Shown: positions 7,852-17,509, counted from the stretch's first letter. The stretch: DNA of 60,407 nucleotides from an uncultured Pelagibacteraceae bacterium (GCA_902585365.1 CACIDF010000001.1:1-60407), one strand, 5' to 3'. Program-made: numbers and translations. The notes: generated by a model from the letters alone, not told the origin.

Positions 7852-9457
7852 ATCTTGGACCACCGCTTCCCTCTGGAGTTACCCAATTTATGTTTTGAGA
7901 TGGCTCTTTGATATCACATGTCTTGCAATGGATGCAATTCTGAGCATTTATTACAAATTTAGGTGAACCATTTTCGTTTTGAACTTCGTAAACACCTGCT
8001 GGACAATATCTTTGTGCAGGTTCATCATATTTTTCTAAAGTATATTTTATTGGTAATTCTTTATCTTTTAGCTGGAGATGGACTGGCTGATTGTCTTCAT
8101 GATTTGTTCCAGTCAAATATACAGAGCTAGTTCTGTCAAAAGTTAAAATATTATCTGGTTTTGGATACTCTATAACTGGCATTTGATTTGCTGGTTTTAA
8201 AGTTTCATGATCTGCATGTTTATGTTTTAATGTAAATGGTAGCTTACCTCTAAATAATATTTGATCAATCCCAGTAAAAATAATTCCTAAAATTAAACCC
8301 CAGGTAAAGCTTGGTTTAACATTTCTTGCAGCATGTAATTCCTCATAGGCCCAACTTTTTTTAAATTTTTCTTCATAGATTGACAAATCTTTTTTATCTT
8401 TTAAGTGCTCAACAATTGTCTCGGCAGCAATTAATCCACTTTTCATAGCGGTATGCGATCCTTTTATTTTAGGCATGTTTAAAGTTCCCGCATCACATCC
8501 TATTAATAGAGCTCCAGGCATATACATTTTGGGTAAACTTTGGATACCACCTTCAATTAAAGCTCTTGCACCATAGGAAATTCTTTTACCTCCAGCTAGC
8601 ATTTTTGAAATTGCAGGATGTGTTTTAAATCTTTGGAATTCATCGAAAGGTGATAGATGAGGATTTTGATAATCTAAACCAATTACATATCCTAAATAAA
8701 CTTCCTGGTTCTCGGCATGATAAACAAAACTTCCACCGTATGTATTATTGTCTAATGGCCAACCAGCAGTGTGCATAACTAATCCTTCTTCATGATTTTT
8801 TTTATCTACTTTCCAAATTTCTTTAAAACCAATACCATACTGTTGTGGATTTTTTCCTTTGCTCAAATCAAATTTTTTAATCAAATTTTTTCCTAAGTGT
8901 CCTCTACAACCTTCTGCAAAGACAGTTACTTTTGCATGTAGTTCCATTCCGGGTTCGTAGCTATCTTTTTTTTCTCCGTTTTTATCTAAACCCATGTCTT
9001 GAGTAATAACACCTTTTACAGATCCATCCTCATGATACAAAATATCGGATGCCGGAAAGCCTGGGAATATTTCTACACCTAATGCTTCTGCTTGTTCAGC
9101 TAACCATCTACACAAATTTGCAAGGCTAATAATATAATTTTTGTGGTTTTGTTGAACTTTTGGTAGCAACCATGTTGGCCAACTTATTGATTTTGTTTTT
9201 CCAAGAAATAAAAATTTTTCTTTTGAAACTTTAGTTTTAATTGGTGAATTTAATTCTTTCCAGTTGGGTATTAATTCATCCAAAGCTCTCGTCTCAAAAA
9301 CATTCCCTGATAAAATATGAGAGCCAATTTCTGCTCCCTTTTCTAAAATACAAACATTAATTTCAGAATTTAATTGTTTAAGTTTTATTGCTGTTGCTAG
9401 TCCTGATGGTCCTCCACCAACAATAACAACATCATATTCCATAACTTCTCTAGTCAT
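7838..9457 (-). CDS. etfD: Electron transfer flavoprotein-ubiquinone oxidoreductase
   Basis: This 539-aa protein (ETF-QO, ETFDH) passes electrons from reduced ETF to ubiquinone at the inner membrane. An FAD dinucleotide-binding motif VVIVGGGPSGLATAIKL lies at the N-terminus, and a C-terminal [4Fe-4S] site has Cys485, 508, 511 and 514 (NCIHCKTCDIKEP, followed by the INWVTPEGSGGPRY signature). Length is usual. An in-frame Met at residue 6 is an alternative start. It follows etfA by three bases, so dehydrogenase, both ETF subunits and the quinone reductase form one leftward operon. Confidence 0.95.
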   Translation of the reverse strand: MTREVMEYDVVIVGGGPSGLATAIKLKQLNSEINVCILEKGAEIGSHILSGNVFETRALDELIPNWKELNSPIKTKVSKEKFLFLGKTKSISWPTWLLPKVQQNHKNYIISLANLCRWLAEQAEALGVEIFPGFPASDILYHEDGSVKGVITQDMGLDKNGEKKDSYEPGMELHAKVTVFAEGCRGHLGKNLIKKFDLSKGKNPQQYGIGFKEIWKVDKKNHEEGLVMHTAGWPLDNNTYGGSFVYHAENQEVYLGYVIGLDYQNPHLSPFDEFQRFKTHPAISKMLAGGKRISYGARALIEGGIQSLPKMYMPGALLIGCDAGTLNMPKIKGSHTAMKSGLIAAETIVEHLKDKKDLSIYEEKFKKSWAYEELHAARNVKPSFTWGLILGIIFTGIDQILFRGKLPFTLKHKHADHETLKPANQMPVIEYPKPDNILTFDRTSSVYLTGTNHEDNQPVHLQLKDKELPIKYTLEKYDEPAQRYCPAGVYEVQNENGSPKFVINAQNCIHCKTCDIKEPSQNINWVTPEGSGGPRYGNM

Positions 9458-9460
9458 GAA

Positions 9461-10414
9461 TTACTTTTGAATACTATTGAGTTTATTTAATTCTTCTAAA
9501 AATTGAGGTAATGCTTCAAACAAGTCTGCTTCTAATCCATAATCTGCAACACTAAAAATTGGAGCTTCTCCATCTTTGTTGATTGCAACGATTACTTTGC
9601 TCTCTTTCATTCCTGCTAAGTGTTGGATTGCACCAGATATTCCAACTGCAATATACAAATCGGGCACAACAACTTTGCCAGTTTGGCCTACTTGATGATC
9701 GTTAGTGATATAACCTGCATCGACAGCTGCTCTTGAAGCTCCTATCGCTGCGTTAAGTTTATCTGCTATTGCAGAAATCAATTTAAAGTTATCTGAATTT
9801 TGCATTCCTCTTCCACCAGAAATAACAACTCTTGCAGTACCTAACTCTGGTCTATCAGATTTTATTTCTTCTCTCTTAACAAATTTTGAACTCTCAAACT
9901 TATCTCCTGGCTCAGATTTAACTATTTCTGCTGATCCTCCAGTTGAAGGTGCTGGATCAAAAGATGTTGGTCTAATTGTAACACATTTTTTTTTATCAGT
10001 GCTTTTAACAGTTGCAAATGCATTACCTGCATAAATTGGTCTTAAAAAAGTATCTTCAGAAATTACATTAACTATATCGCTAACTTGTGACGTATCTAGT
10101 AATGCTGCTACTCTAGGCATTAAATTTTTTCCAAATGTATTTGCTGAACAAACAATGTGTGAATAATTATCTACATGCTTTAAAATCGTAGATGTGTAAT
10201 TTTCAGCAGTAAAATTATCAAATATTTCATTATCAACATAGATCACTTTTTTGACCAATGGTATTTCGCTTGCAGCTTTTGCAACGCTTTCTGATTTGTT
10301 TCCAAGAACCAAAACATGTAAATCTTCATTAATTTTTGATGCGGCCGTTGCTGCATTAAAAGTAAATGGTCTAAGTTCTGTGTTATTATGTTCTGCAATT
10401 AATAAAACTGACAT
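9461..10414 (-). CDS. etfA: Electron transfer flavoprotein alpha subunit
   Basis: A 317-aa EtfA. The C-terminal FAD-binding domain shows the family signature: [48 protein letters not shown] and [17 protein letters not shown]. With EtfB it forms the soluble carrier that takes electrons from DMGDH and acyl-CoA dehydrogenases to ETF-QO. Its start overlaps the etfB stop by one base (TAATG). Confidence 0.97.
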   Translation of the reverse strand: MSVLLIAEHNNTELRPFTFNAATAASKINEDLHVLVLGNKSESVAKAASEIPLVKKVIYVDNEIFDNFTAENYTSTILKHVDNYSHIVCSANTFGKNLMPRVAALLDTSQVSDIVNVISEDTFLRPIYAGNAFATVKSTDKKKCVTIRPTSFDPAPSTGGSAEIVKSEPGDKFESSKFVKREEIKSDRPELGTARVVISGGRGMQNSDNFKLISAIADKLNAAIGASRAAVDAGYITNDHQVGQTGKVVVPDLYIAVGISGAIQHLAGMKESKVIVAINKDGEAPIFSVADYGLEADLFEALPQFLEELNKLNSIQK

Positions 10415-11163
10415 TATATTACTTTAGCCTCATTTTTTAATTTTTGAACCAATTCTGATACACTTGCGACTTTTATACCAGCTTTTCTTTTTGGCGGTTC
10501 TTCTACTTTAATTTGCTCGATTCTCGCTTTAGTATCAACCCCTAAATCAGATGCATTTAACTGTTCTAAAGGTTTTTTCTTTGCCTTCATAATATTTGGT
10601 AAAGATGCGTATCTTGGTTCGTTAAGTCTTAGATCACAAGTTACAATCGCAGGTATATTTACTTCAATTGTTTCTAAACCTTCATCTATTTCTCTAGTAA
10701 CTTCTAAAGATTTTTCTTTGACCTCAATTTTTGATGCGAAAGTTGCTTGGGGCCAATTTAATATTGCAGCTAACATTTGACCTGTTTGATTGCAATCATC
10801 ATCGATTGCTTGTTTTCCCATAAAAACTAAATCTGGATTTTCTTTTTCAACTATCTTTTTTAATATTTTAGATACAGCTAATGGTTCAACTATTCCATCA
10901 ACTTTAACATGAATTCCTCTGTCCGCTCCTACAGCAAGAGCTTTTCTAACTGTTTCTTGTGCTTTATCATCTCCGATTGTAATAGCTACAACCTCTTTAG
11001 CTTTACCTGACTCTTTTATCTTTACCGCTTCTTCGATTGCGTTATCATCTGGTGGATTAGTAGACATCTTGACATTATCAGTTACAACACCAGTTCCATC
11101 ATCCTTTACTCTAACTTGGACGTTATAATCAATTACTCTTTTTACAGCTACTAATATTTTCAT
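10414..11163 (-). CDS. etfB: Electron transfer flavoprotein beta subunit
   Basis: A 249-aa Etf[21 protein letters not shown] at the N-terminus, [16 protein letters not shown], the AMP-binding region, and the beta-subunit signature [20 protein letters not shown] followed by [11 protein letters not shown]. It overlaps the stop of the dimethylglycine dehydrogenase reading frame by one base and the etfA start by one base, showing tight coupling of all three proteins. Confidence 0.97.
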   Translation of the reverse strand: MKILVAVKRVIDYNVQVRVKDDGTGVVTDNVKMSTNPPDDNAIEEAVKIKESGKAKEVVAITIGDDKAQETVRKALAVGADRGIHVKVDGIVEPLAVSKILKKIVEKENPDLVFMGKQAIDDDCNQTGQMLAAILNWPQATFASKIEVKEKSLEVTREIDEGLETIEVNIPAIVTCDLRLNEPRYASLPNIMKAKKKPLEQLNASDLGVDTKARIEQIKVEEPPKRKAGIKVASVSELVQKLKNEAKVI

Positions 11164-11984
11164 TATGCTCTCAATAATTTATTTTCTGGATCATAAGGAC
11201 TTTCATCCAGAATAGTTGCATCATATTTCTCGCCTAAAATTTCAACTTTTAATTTCTGTCCTACATTACCAAGCTCTGGTTTAACCATGCCTAGTGCTAT
11301 TGATTTTCCTAATCTAAAACCATAATCGCCACCTGTTGCTCTTCCAATAACACTTCCATTCTCATAAATAGGATTGTTTCCAAGTACATCTGCGTCTTTT
11401 GGATTGTGAATTTCTAATGTAACTAATTTATTATTAAATCCCTTTTCTCTCCACTTGTTTAATGCTTCTAAACCTATAAAGCTTCCTTTATTTGGGTGGA
11501 TGAACCTGTCTAAACCACTTTCATATGGTGAGTATTCGATAGATAGCTCTGTCCCAACTAGTTTATAAGATTTTTCAACTCTTAAACTATTCATAGCTCT
11601 AATACCAAAAGGTTTAATTCCTAAATCTTTTCCTGCTTCCATTAATTTATCGAAAATGTGATTTTGATATTCAATTGGATGATGAAGTTCCCATCCAAGC
11701 TCTCCTACAAAATTCACCCTCATTGCATTTACAGGTGCGTAACCTACATCAACCATTTTAGAGCTTAACCATTTGAAGTTTTCATTTGAAAAGTCATCTT
11801 TTGAAACTTTTTGCATTAGTTCTCTAGCTTTTGGTCCTGCAACAACAAGAACACCATTGCTATTTGTTAAATTTTCAAATTGGACAGATCCATCATTTGG
11901 CATCCATTTTAAAATCCAATCATGGTCTAATCTTTGAAAAGCACCAGCAGAAACAAGATAAAAACTTGTTTCAGATTCTCTCAT
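11163..11984 (-). CDS. C-terminal (GcvT-like) part of a frameshifted dimethylglycine/sarcosine dehydrogenase
   Basis: 273 codons encode the folate-binding GcvT-like part of a dimethylglycine dehydrogenase-family enzyme: [39 protein letters not shown], the glycine cleavage T barrel (GSFIGLEAL) and the terminal [18 protein letters not shown]. This domain transfers the oxidised methyl group to tetrahydrofolate. The ATG at 11984 is internal: the frame stays open upstream to about 12050 and reads through conserved GcvT sequence (GRINLCHALNTKGGVHSEF), continuous with the upstream ORF after removal of one A. It is unlikely to be an independent gene. Confidence 0.85.
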   Translation of the reverse strand: MRESETSFYLVSAGAFQRLDHDWILKWMPNDGSVQFENLTNSNGVLVVAGPKARELMQKVSKDDFSNENFKWLSSKMVDVGYAPVNAMRVNFVGELGWELHHPIEYQNHIFDKLMEAGKDLGIKPFGIRAMNSLRVEKSYKLVGTELSIEYSPYESGLDRFIHPNKGSFIGLEALNKWREKGFNNKLVTLEIHNPKDADVLGNNPIYENGSVIGRATGGDYGFRLGKSIALGMVKPELGNVGQKLKVEILGEKYDATILDESPYDPENKLLRA

Positions 11985-12036
11985 GATTGTAAATTCTGAG
12001 TGAACTCCCCCTTTTGTATTTAGTGCGTGGCAAAGA

Positions 12037-13596
12037 TTAATTCTTCCAATTTTTTTTTGGTAATTTATTTGCTACAAGCTTATCTAAAAAAGCCTCAGCA
12101 CCAAGTCCTTTTATTCTACATTTTGCAAAAGCCGTCATATCTAGAAGGCCAACGTTTTCTCTTACATTTTTGCACTCTTTTTCTATAGCGCTAAACCATT
12201 TAGATCTTCTAAATGACCAATCATCTTTTTGTTCCATTCCATCTGTTGCAAAAAAGTTTGGTCTCTCCCAACCAAATTTTTGACCAAACACAGCACCTAA
12301 ATTTTTCATTCTATCGTAACACGGGGCTGTTCGCAGAGGTCTTGCTGCTGGTCTTTCTTCATCTGGGAAGTGATTTATAAAAACATGGCTATAAGCCTCT
12401 TCATTCTTTTTAATCAAATATGATTTAGAGCAATAGTCGCCGTATCTTCTTGGTTCAACACCAAGCATATCAATTGTAGGTTCCCCATCAATAATCCACT
12501 CAGCTAGTTGCCAACCCGCTCCTCCAGCTGCAGTTATTCCAAAACTATGTCCCTCATTAATCCAAAAATTTTTTAATCCCCAAGCTGGGCCAACAATTGG
12601 ATTTCCATCAGGCGTATAACAAATTGCACCATTATAAACTTTCTTAACTCCAACTTCACCAAAAGCTGGAACCCTGTGTATCGCACCCTCTATATGAGGT
12701 GCTAGTCTATCTAAATCTTCTTGAAATAATTCATACTCAGACTCTTTAGATGGTCCATTTACGTAACATGCTGGAGCACCATCTTCATATGGACCTAAAA
12801 TTAATCCTCCTGCTTCTTCTCTCATATACCATCTGCTGTCACTGTCTCTTAAAACTCCCATTTCAGGTAAACCTTCTTTTTTTCTTTTTTGAATTTCTGG
12901 ATGAGGTTCTGTAACAATGTATTGATGCTCAACTGGTATAACAGGAATGTCTAATCCTACCATTTTACCAGTTTGTCTTGCAAAATTTCCTGAACAAGAA
13001 ATTACATGTTCACACTCTATTGATCCTTTGTCTGTTTCAACAACCCAACCATTTTTAGTTTGTTTAATTCCTACAACTGTTGTGTTTCTATAAATTTCTG
13101 CACCTCTATTTCTTGCTCCTGTAGCCAAAGCTTGTGTTAAATCTGCAGGTTGGATGTAACCATCTTCAGGATGTTGAATAGCGCCAACTAAATCAGATGT
13201 ATTACATAGCGGCCAAATTTCTTTTACTTGATCTGGAGTTAAAAATTTTACATCGACACCAATTGTTTGTGCAACACCTGCATACTGAAAATATTCATCC
13301 ATTCTATCTTTATTGTTTGCAAGTCTAATATTAGATACTCTACTGAAGCCTACATTTTTTCCTGTCTCTTCCTCTAACTTACCGTACAAGTTAACTGCGT
13401 ATTTATGTAATTGACCAACCGAATAGCTCATGTTGAATAAAGGTAATAGTCCAGCTGCATGCCAAGTCGATCCTGAAGTTAATTCTTTTCTCTCAACTAG
13501 AACAACGTCTGACCAACCTTTTTTTGCTAAATGATATAGTGCGCTAACTCCTACTACGCCACCACCAACAACAACTACTTTAGATTTAGATTTCAC
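12037..13596 (-). CDS. Dimethylglycine/sarcosine dehydrogenase, N-terminal FAD part (frameshifted)
   Basis: 519 codons of a DMGDH-family FAD enzyme. The dinucleotide-binding motif VVVVGGGVVGVSALYHLAKK is at residues 7-26. The STWHAAGL motif contains His46, which carries covalent FAD in this family. GAICYTPDGNPIVGPAWGL and the FAO_M-like segment follow. The family oxidatively demethylates N,N-dimethylglycine or sarcosine, making methylene-tetrahydrofolate and passing electrons to ETF, whose genes follow directly. The ORF stops at 12037 only because of an extra A at 12050-12058; corrected, the protein is 810 aa, the usual family length. Dimethylglycine against sarcosine cannot be settled from sequence alone. 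Confidence 0.9.
   Translation of the reverse strand: MKSKSKVVVVGGGVVGVSALYHLAKKGWSDVVLVERKELTSGSTWHAAGLLPLFNMSYSVGQLHKYAVNLYGKLEEETGKNVGFSRVSNIRLANNKDRMDEYFQYAGVAQTIGVDVKFLTPDQVKEIWPLCNTSDLVGAIQHPEDGYIQPADLTQALATGARNRGAEIYRNTTVVGIKQTKNGWVVETDKGSIECEHVISCSGNFARQTGKMVGLDIPVIPVEHQYIVTEPHPEIQKRKKEGLPEMGVLRDSDSRWYMREEAGGLILGPYEDGAPACYVNGPSKESEYELFQEDLDRLAPHIEGAIHRVPAFGEVGVKKVYNGAICYTPDGNPIVGPAWGLKNFWINEGHSFGITAAGGAGWQLAEWIIDGEPTIDMLGVEPRRYGDYCSKSYLIKKNEEAYSHVFINHFPDEERPAARPLRTAPCYDRMKNLGAVFGQKFGWERPNFFATDGMEQKDDWSFRRSKWFSAIEKECKNVRENVGLLDMTAFAKCRIKGLGAEAFLDKLVANKLPKKNWKN
12050..12058 (-). other. A9 homopolymer at the dimethylglycine dehydrogenase frameshift
   Basis: Nine consecutive A residues on the coding (minus) strand. 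With A9 the upstream frame hits TAA within five codons. With A8 the frame continues ...KLPKKIGRIN... into the downstream ORF, and the total 11163-13596 minus one base is exactly 811 codons. It is therefore a one-base insertion, a sequencing or assembly error, or a slippage site. Confidence 0.8.
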
Positions 13597-13642
13597 AATA
13601 TGGTTTTACTAAATTTTGATAATTTACGAAACATAATTTTTG

Positions 13643-13846
13643 CTAATCATCCTCAAAGTCTCGCCAGTCTTTTATATACATAAGGTAACCTGCCACAGTA
13701 ACGCTGATAGCACCTACAATCATTCCACAATTAAGACCCGCTGCTTTACCCCAAAAATACCATCCAATTTGGGTTGCACCAATAGGTGGTAAACAAAGGA
13801 TCGCCATTAAAATCGGGATTCTTAAATAAAAAGGAGGCTTAGACAT
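13643..13846 (-). CDS. Small membrane protein of unknown function (67 aa)
   Basis: A 67-aa protein with two hydrophobic segments, about residues 7-27 (IPILMAILCLPPIGATQIGW) and 36-57, and a charged C-terminal KDWRDFEDD tail. It lies about 45 nt upstream of the dimethylglycine dehydrogenase gene on the same strand and may be its operon leader gene. I do not recognise a family. The length and coding bias of the membrane segments support it being real. Confidence 0.6.
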   Translation of the reverse strand: MSKPPFYLRIPILMAILCLPPIGATQIGWYFWGKAAGLNCGMIVGAISVTVAGYLMYIKDWRDFEDD

Positions 13847-13898
13847 TTTGTGAAATTACCAAAATAAGGATTTTAATATATAATTCTAATGACGCACT

Positions 13899-14141
13899 AT
13901 GACAAAAAAAATATTAATTATACTGAGTATTTTAGCTCCTTTTATAACTTTTTATTTAATTAAATTTGCTTTTAAATTATCAGATAAAAAAATACCTTTC
14001 TTAGCACTTTCTCTAACAAGCTTAATACTTTTAATTTTAACTTTGGTTTACTTCAGGTTCGATGGTAGTTTTCTCCCTGATACAAAGTATACGCCTCCAA
14101 AGATGGAAAATGGTAAAGTTAAACCAGCTGAGAACAATTAA
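13899..14141 (+). CDS. Small membrane protein, resembles DUF6111
   Basis: An 80-aa protein with two transmembrane segments (about residues 5-25 and 35-52) and a C-terminal motif DTKYTPPKMENGKVKPAE. The Y-x-PP-x-x-x-x-G-x-x-x-P pattern after a second helix recalls the alphaproteobacterial DUF6111 family, as I remember it. Function unknown. It is divergent from the 67-aa gene and convergent with the next gene, sharing TTAA at the stops. Confidence 0.65.
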   Translation: MTKKILIILSILAPFITFYLIKFAFKLSDKKIPFLALSLTSLILLILTLVYFRFDGSFLPDTKYTPPKMENGKVKPAENN

Positions 14142-14608
14142 ACGGAAGAACCTAACACTTTTGGTGCTAAAACAGCTGTCGTTAACCAGCAATTTTTAAG
14201 TGGTCCTTCTTTATTATACTTTTCTACTTGCCACTTAAATTTATAAAATTTTTTATCCTTTCCTAAAATAACTACTTCATATGTAGCAACGTTTTCATTT
14301 TTAAACATCTCCTTTACTTCATGCGACTTATGATTAATTAAGATAGAATATGAGTCTTTTTTAATCATATTTTTAAATTTATCATAAGGGCCTGTAAAAC
14401 TTTTATTTTTTGGATGAGCGAATTCCCAGGTTTGTAAAATTCCAGAGTCTATATTAGGAAAATTATTATTTTGTAAACTACTTAATTGTATTTTGACAAC
14501 TTCAGATGGCAAAATGGAAATATTAGGTTTTAAAATTTCTGCATGAGAAAAATTTGTATTATAAAAAATGATTATAAAAAAAAATGTTTTAAAAATATTA
14601 AATTTCAC
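14138..14608 (-). CDS. Exported protein, possible DUF4864 domain
   Basis: A 156-aa protein with a Sec signal peptide (residues 1-23, hydrophobic core FFFIIIFYNTNFSHA). The mature part (VVKIQLSSLQNNNFPNID, FAHPKNKSFTGPYDKFKNMI, WQVEKYN) resembles the DUF4864 pattern of an NTF2-like periplasmic domain. That assignment is tentative, and no function is known to me. It overlaps the convergent DUF6111-like gene by four bases. Confidence 0.6.
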   Translation of the reverse strand: MKFNIFKTFFFIIIFYNTNFSHAEILKPNISILPSEVVKIQLSSLQNNNFPNIDSGILQTWEFAHPKNKSFTGPYDKFKNMIKKDSYSILINHKSHEVKEMFKNENVATYEVVILGKDKKFYKFKWQVEKYNKEGPLKNCWLTTAVLAPKVLGSSV

Positions 14609-14648
14609 AATTTTATAATATAATATTTAAATATAAATTTAAGAAAAA

Positions 14649-15119
14649 ATGACTCTTTATTTAACATCAAAAAAAATAATTAAGGATTGGACTGATTATA
14701 ATGGACACATGAATGTCGCATACTACGTTTTGATATTTGATATATTTGGTGCAGAAATATTAATGAATAAGTTTCAAATGGGTGAAGAGTCTGCAAAAAC
14801 AACAAAAAAAAGCACAATGGTTGTGGAGTCTCATATTACTTATAATCAAGAAGTAAAAGAAGGAGAAGATGTAGATGTTAACTTAATTTTTTTTGATCAC
14901 GACAAAAAAAGACTTCAATATAAGCTTGAAATGGTACACAAAGAAAAAAAATATGTTGCATCAACAATTGAGGTTTTGTCATTATATGTTGATTTAAATC
15001 AGAGAAAAGTTGCAGAGTTTGAAGACGAAAAATTAAAAATTATGGATCAATACATTAAAGAAAACTCATCAAAATTTAATTCTGAGAATTTAAAATTTTC
15101 TAACAAGTTAAAAAAATAA
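14649..15119 (+). CDS. Acyl-CoA thioesterase, 4HBT/hotdog family
   Basis: This 156-aa single hotdog-domain protein carries the 4HBT active-site motif near its N-terminus: DWTDYNGHMNVAYYVLIFD, with Asp/Asn and the HMN loop. The WTDYNGHMN form is that of thioesterases linked to carnitine and betainyl-CoA degradation (CdhB-like), so a short or polar acyl-CoA is a plausible substrate. That would fit the betaine and dimethylglycine theme of the window, but specificity is inference. It stands alone on the plus strand. Confidence 0.8.
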   Translation: MTLYLTSKKIIKDWTDYNGHMNVAYYVLIFDIFGAEILMNKFQMGEESAKTTKKSTMVVESHITYNQEVKEGEDVDVNLIFFDHDKKRLQYKLEMVHKEKKYVASTIEVLSLYVDLNQRKVAEFEDEKLKIMDQYIKENSSKFNSENLKFSNKLKK

Positions 15120-15120
15120 A

Positions 15121-15690
15121 TTATAATCTAGCAGCAGTATTTTCTACGTCTTTTAAATATTTTTTTCTTTTTTCATCTGATACGAAAGGAACCTCAAAGT
15201 ATCTTCTGTAAAGCACATCTTTGATACCGCAGATGAAAAAAACTCCTCTTTTTAATCGTCTTATAGGCATATTTAAAAAGAAAGTTGTCACTGCAAATCT
15301 TGGTGAGCCATAAGTACAAAATATAATAACTTTCTTTCCTTTTAAATTTCCTTTTGGGTAACCGTAATTTCCAAATAACTTTTTAAAAGTAAATGCCCAA
15401 GGCGGAGAAAGAACTCTGTCAATCCAACCCTCTACAATTGCTGGCATTCTATAGTTCCAAATAGGTGCAACTAAAACTATTACATCTGATTTATCAATTC
15501 TCTTTTGATGATCTAAGACTACTTCATCTGGTTTCTCACCTGCATAAACTGGATTGAACTTCTCTTTATATAAATCTACACAATCAACTGTGTGTCCTTT
15601 TTTTTGAGCAGCTTCAGTAAATGTATTCTTTATAGCTGCGTTAAATGAATTTTGATTGTAGTGGCCGTAAACAATAAAAATATTTTTCAT
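15121..15690 (-). CDS. NAD(P)H:quinone oxidoreductase, flavodoxin fold
   Basis: A 189-aa flavodoxin-like reductase of the NQO1/MdaB/KefF group: FIVYGHYNQNSFNAAIKNTF at the N-terminus for FMN/FAD phosphate binding, KSDVIVLVAPIWNYRMPAIV and EGWIDRVLSPPWAFTF, which is typical of the family, and IFCTYGSP. It would reduce quinones by two electrons to avoid radicals. It overlaps msrA by four bases, which suggests a shared role in oxidative stress defence. Confidence 0.85.
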   Translation of the reverse strand: MKNIFIVYGHYNQNSFNAAIKNTFTEAAQKKGHTVDCVDLYKEKFNPVYAGEKPDEVVLDHQKRIDKSDVIVLVAPIWNYRMPAIVEGWIDRVLSPPWAFTFKKLFGNYGYPKGNLKGKKVIIFCTYGSPRFAVTTFFLNMPIRRLKRGVFFICGIKDVLYRRYFEVPFVSDEKRKKYLKDVENTAARL

Positions 15691-16259
15691 TTTTTCCAGA
15701 TTTGATCTAGTCTATTCTCTCTACCACAACCCTTTTTATAAAGTAAGTAGTTAATAAAATTAGTTTGATAATAATTTTGGTGGTAATCTTCAGCTTTATA
15801 GAACTTATCAAAATTTCTAATATAAGTTACTACACTTTTATTATACTGAAGCTCAATTTCTTTGATTCTTTTTTCTATTAATTTTTTTTGTTCTTGGTTT
15901 TGATAAAACGCAACTGATCTGTAGCTGTATCCCTTATCACAAAATTGACCTGCCTTATCGAAGGGATCAATATTTTTCCAAAAGACATTTAGTAAATTTT
16001 CGAAATTTGTAATTTTACTGTCATAGACAATTTCAACTACTTCAAAGTGTCCAGTATTTCCGTAAGTTACTTCTTTATACGTTGGATTTTTTGTTGTACC
16101 TCCAGAATATCCGGAAATTACATCTTTTACTCCTTCGGCTTTATCAAAAGACTCTTCCATGCACCAAAAACACCCCCCACCGAAATAAACTTTTTTTAAA
16201 TCTTCGGCAAAAACGTTGGTATTAAAAAGCAAAAATAAAACTAAAAATATTCTCAGCAT
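15687..16259 (-). CDS. msrA: Peptide methionine sulfoxide reductase A, exported
   Basis: A 190-aa MsrA. The catalytic motif GGGCFWCMEE (Cys30, Cys33) follows a Sec signal peptide (residues 1-18, ...LFNTNVFAED), so the enzyme works in the periplasm, unlike the usual cytoplasmic form. Further signatures are GYSGGTTKNPTYKEV, GHFEVVEIVYD, YRSVAFYQNQEQ and AEDYHQNYY. It reduces methionine-S-sulfoxide in proteins. It overlaps the quinone reductase gene (ATGA) and follows the CoA-binding gene. Confidence 0.95.
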   Translation of the reverse strand: MLRIFLVLFLLFNTNVFAEDLKKVYFGGGCFWCMEESFDKAEGVKDVISGYSGGTTKNPTYKEVTYGNTGHFEVVEIVYDSKITNFENLLNVFWKNIDPFDKAGQFCDKGYSYRSVAFYQNQEQKKLIEKRIKEIELQYNKSVVTYIRNFDKFYKAEDYHQNYYQTNFINYLLYKKGCGRENRLDQIWKK

Positions 16260-16272
16260 TTTATGGGTTTTT

Positions 16273-16734
16273 TTAATTTTTTAATGCTGGAAAAACTGGA
16301 TTAACTTTTTGAAAAATATTTTGATAATCCTGTTTAATGCAGCGATTAGAAATATACTTGATTTTTGCATCATTAGCTATTTTCTCTGCTGCGTCATTTT
16401 TAATTCCGTACTGTAACCATAAAACTTTTGCGTTAATTTTCACTGCATCCTCTGCTATTTCGGGAGTTTCTTTAGATGGTCTAAAAACATTAACTATATC
16501 TATCTTTTCATTTATATCACTTAGTTTAGCTACTACTTTCTCACCATGAATTATTTCTCCTACAGCAAATGGATTAACTGGTATAACTTTATACCCAAAT
16601 TCTTGCATATACTTCATAACAATTGTTGAAGGTTTTCTTTTTAAATTTGTTCTATCTTCTTTTTCTTTTAAAGAACTAACTCCAATCATTGCAATTGTTT
16701 TTGAATTTTTTAAAATAGTTTCTATCTCCTGCAT
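16273..16734 (-). CDS. CoA-binding domain protein (YccU-like)
   Basis: A 153-aa single-domain Rossmann protein: TIAMIGVSSLKEKEDRTNLK, with VIPVNPFAVGEIIHGEKVVA and VLWLQYGIKND, matching the stand-alone CoA-binding family (YccU/succinyl-CoA-ligase-like). It binds CoA or a CoA-like nucleotide; the cellular role is not established. Its start overlaps the crotonase stop by one base. Confidence 0.88.
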   Translation of the reverse strand: MQEIETILKNSKTIAMIGVSSLKEKEDRTNLKRKPSTIVMKYMQEFGYKVIPVNPFAVGEIIHGEKVVAKLSDINEKIDIVNVFRPSKETPEIAEDAVKINAKVLWLQYGIKNDAAEKIANDAKIKYISNRCIKQDYQNIFQKVNPVFPALKN

Positions 16735-17507
16735 TATCTATTTTTCCATTTGGGAGATCTTTTTCCTAAAAAAGCAGATATCCCCTCTTTTGCATCTTGT
16801 TTCATCATATTTAAAGTCATCATCTTGCTTGTGTAAGTGTAGGCTTGTTTTAATGGCATTTCTAGTTGTTTATAAAAAGCTTTTTTTCCAATTCTAATTG
16901 AAGCATTTGATTTAGATGAAATAACTTTTGCAACTTCTAGTACTTTTTTGTTTAGTTTAGATTTTGGATAGTAATCATTTATTAAGCCAATTTCTTTTGC
17001 ATATTTTGCGTTTATTGGTTCACCTGTTAAAAGCATCTCCATCATTCTTTTTCTGTTAATCTTTCTACTCACAGCAACCATAGGAGTGCTACAAAATAAA
17101 CCTATATTTACTCCTGGTGTTGCAAACCTTGCATCTGATGATGAATAAGTTAAATCGCAACTAGCAGCTAGCTGACATCCAGCTGCGTATGCTGATCCAT
17201 GAACTTTTGCAATAACGGGTTTTCTACATTCAACTATATCAATCATTAATTTAGAACATAAATTAAATAGTTTTAAGTACTTAGATCTTCCTTTTAAACT
17301 TTTAACCTCTTTTAAATTATGACCAGCACTAAAACCTTTGCCATTTCCGCTTATAACAATGACATGAGTTTTGTTATCGTTATTCAATTTTTTGAATATT
17401 TTAATTAAGGATCCTAATGTTTTAAAAGAAAGTGAATTATAAGTTTTAGGGTCATTTATGATAATACTTTTAATACCATTGCCTAAATCTTTTAATAGAA
17501 CTGACAT
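16734..17507 (-). CDS. Enoyl-CoA hydratase/isomerase family protein (ECHDC3-like)
   Basis: A 257-aa crotonase. The oxyanion-hole segments are SGNGKGFSAGHNLKEV and KVHGSAYAAGCQLAASCDL. The sequence TPGVNIGLFCSTPMVAVSR has Gly where classical hydratases have the first catalytic Glu, while the second Glu is kept (KRMMEMLLTGEPI). This pattern is that of the ECHDC3 subgroup, whose reaction is not settled to my knowledge; simple enoyl-CoA hydration may therefore be wrong. It is coupled to the CoA-binding protein gene downstream and lies 2 nt from the nucleotidyltransferase gene. Confidence 0.87.
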   Translation of the reverse strand: MSVLLKDLGNGIKSIIINDPKTYNSLSFKTLGSLIKIFKKLNNDNKTHVIVISGNGKGFSAGHNLKEVKSLKGRSKYLKLFNLCSKLMIDIVECRKPVIAKVHGSAYAAGCQLAASCDLTYSSSDARFATPGVNIGLFCSTPMVAVSRKINRKRMMEMLLTGEPINAKYAKEIGLINDYYPKSKLNKKVLEVAKVISSKSNASIRIGKKAFYKQLEMPLKQAYTYTSKMMTLNMMKQDAKEGISAFLGKRSPKWKNR

Positions 17508-17509
17508 TT

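Noticed and set aside
11163..11984. Independent GcvT/aminomethyltransferase gene
   Set aside because: It lacks the N-terminal half of GcvT, and its frame continues upstream into the DMGDH reading frame after a one-base correction, so it is the C-terminal part of one enzyme.
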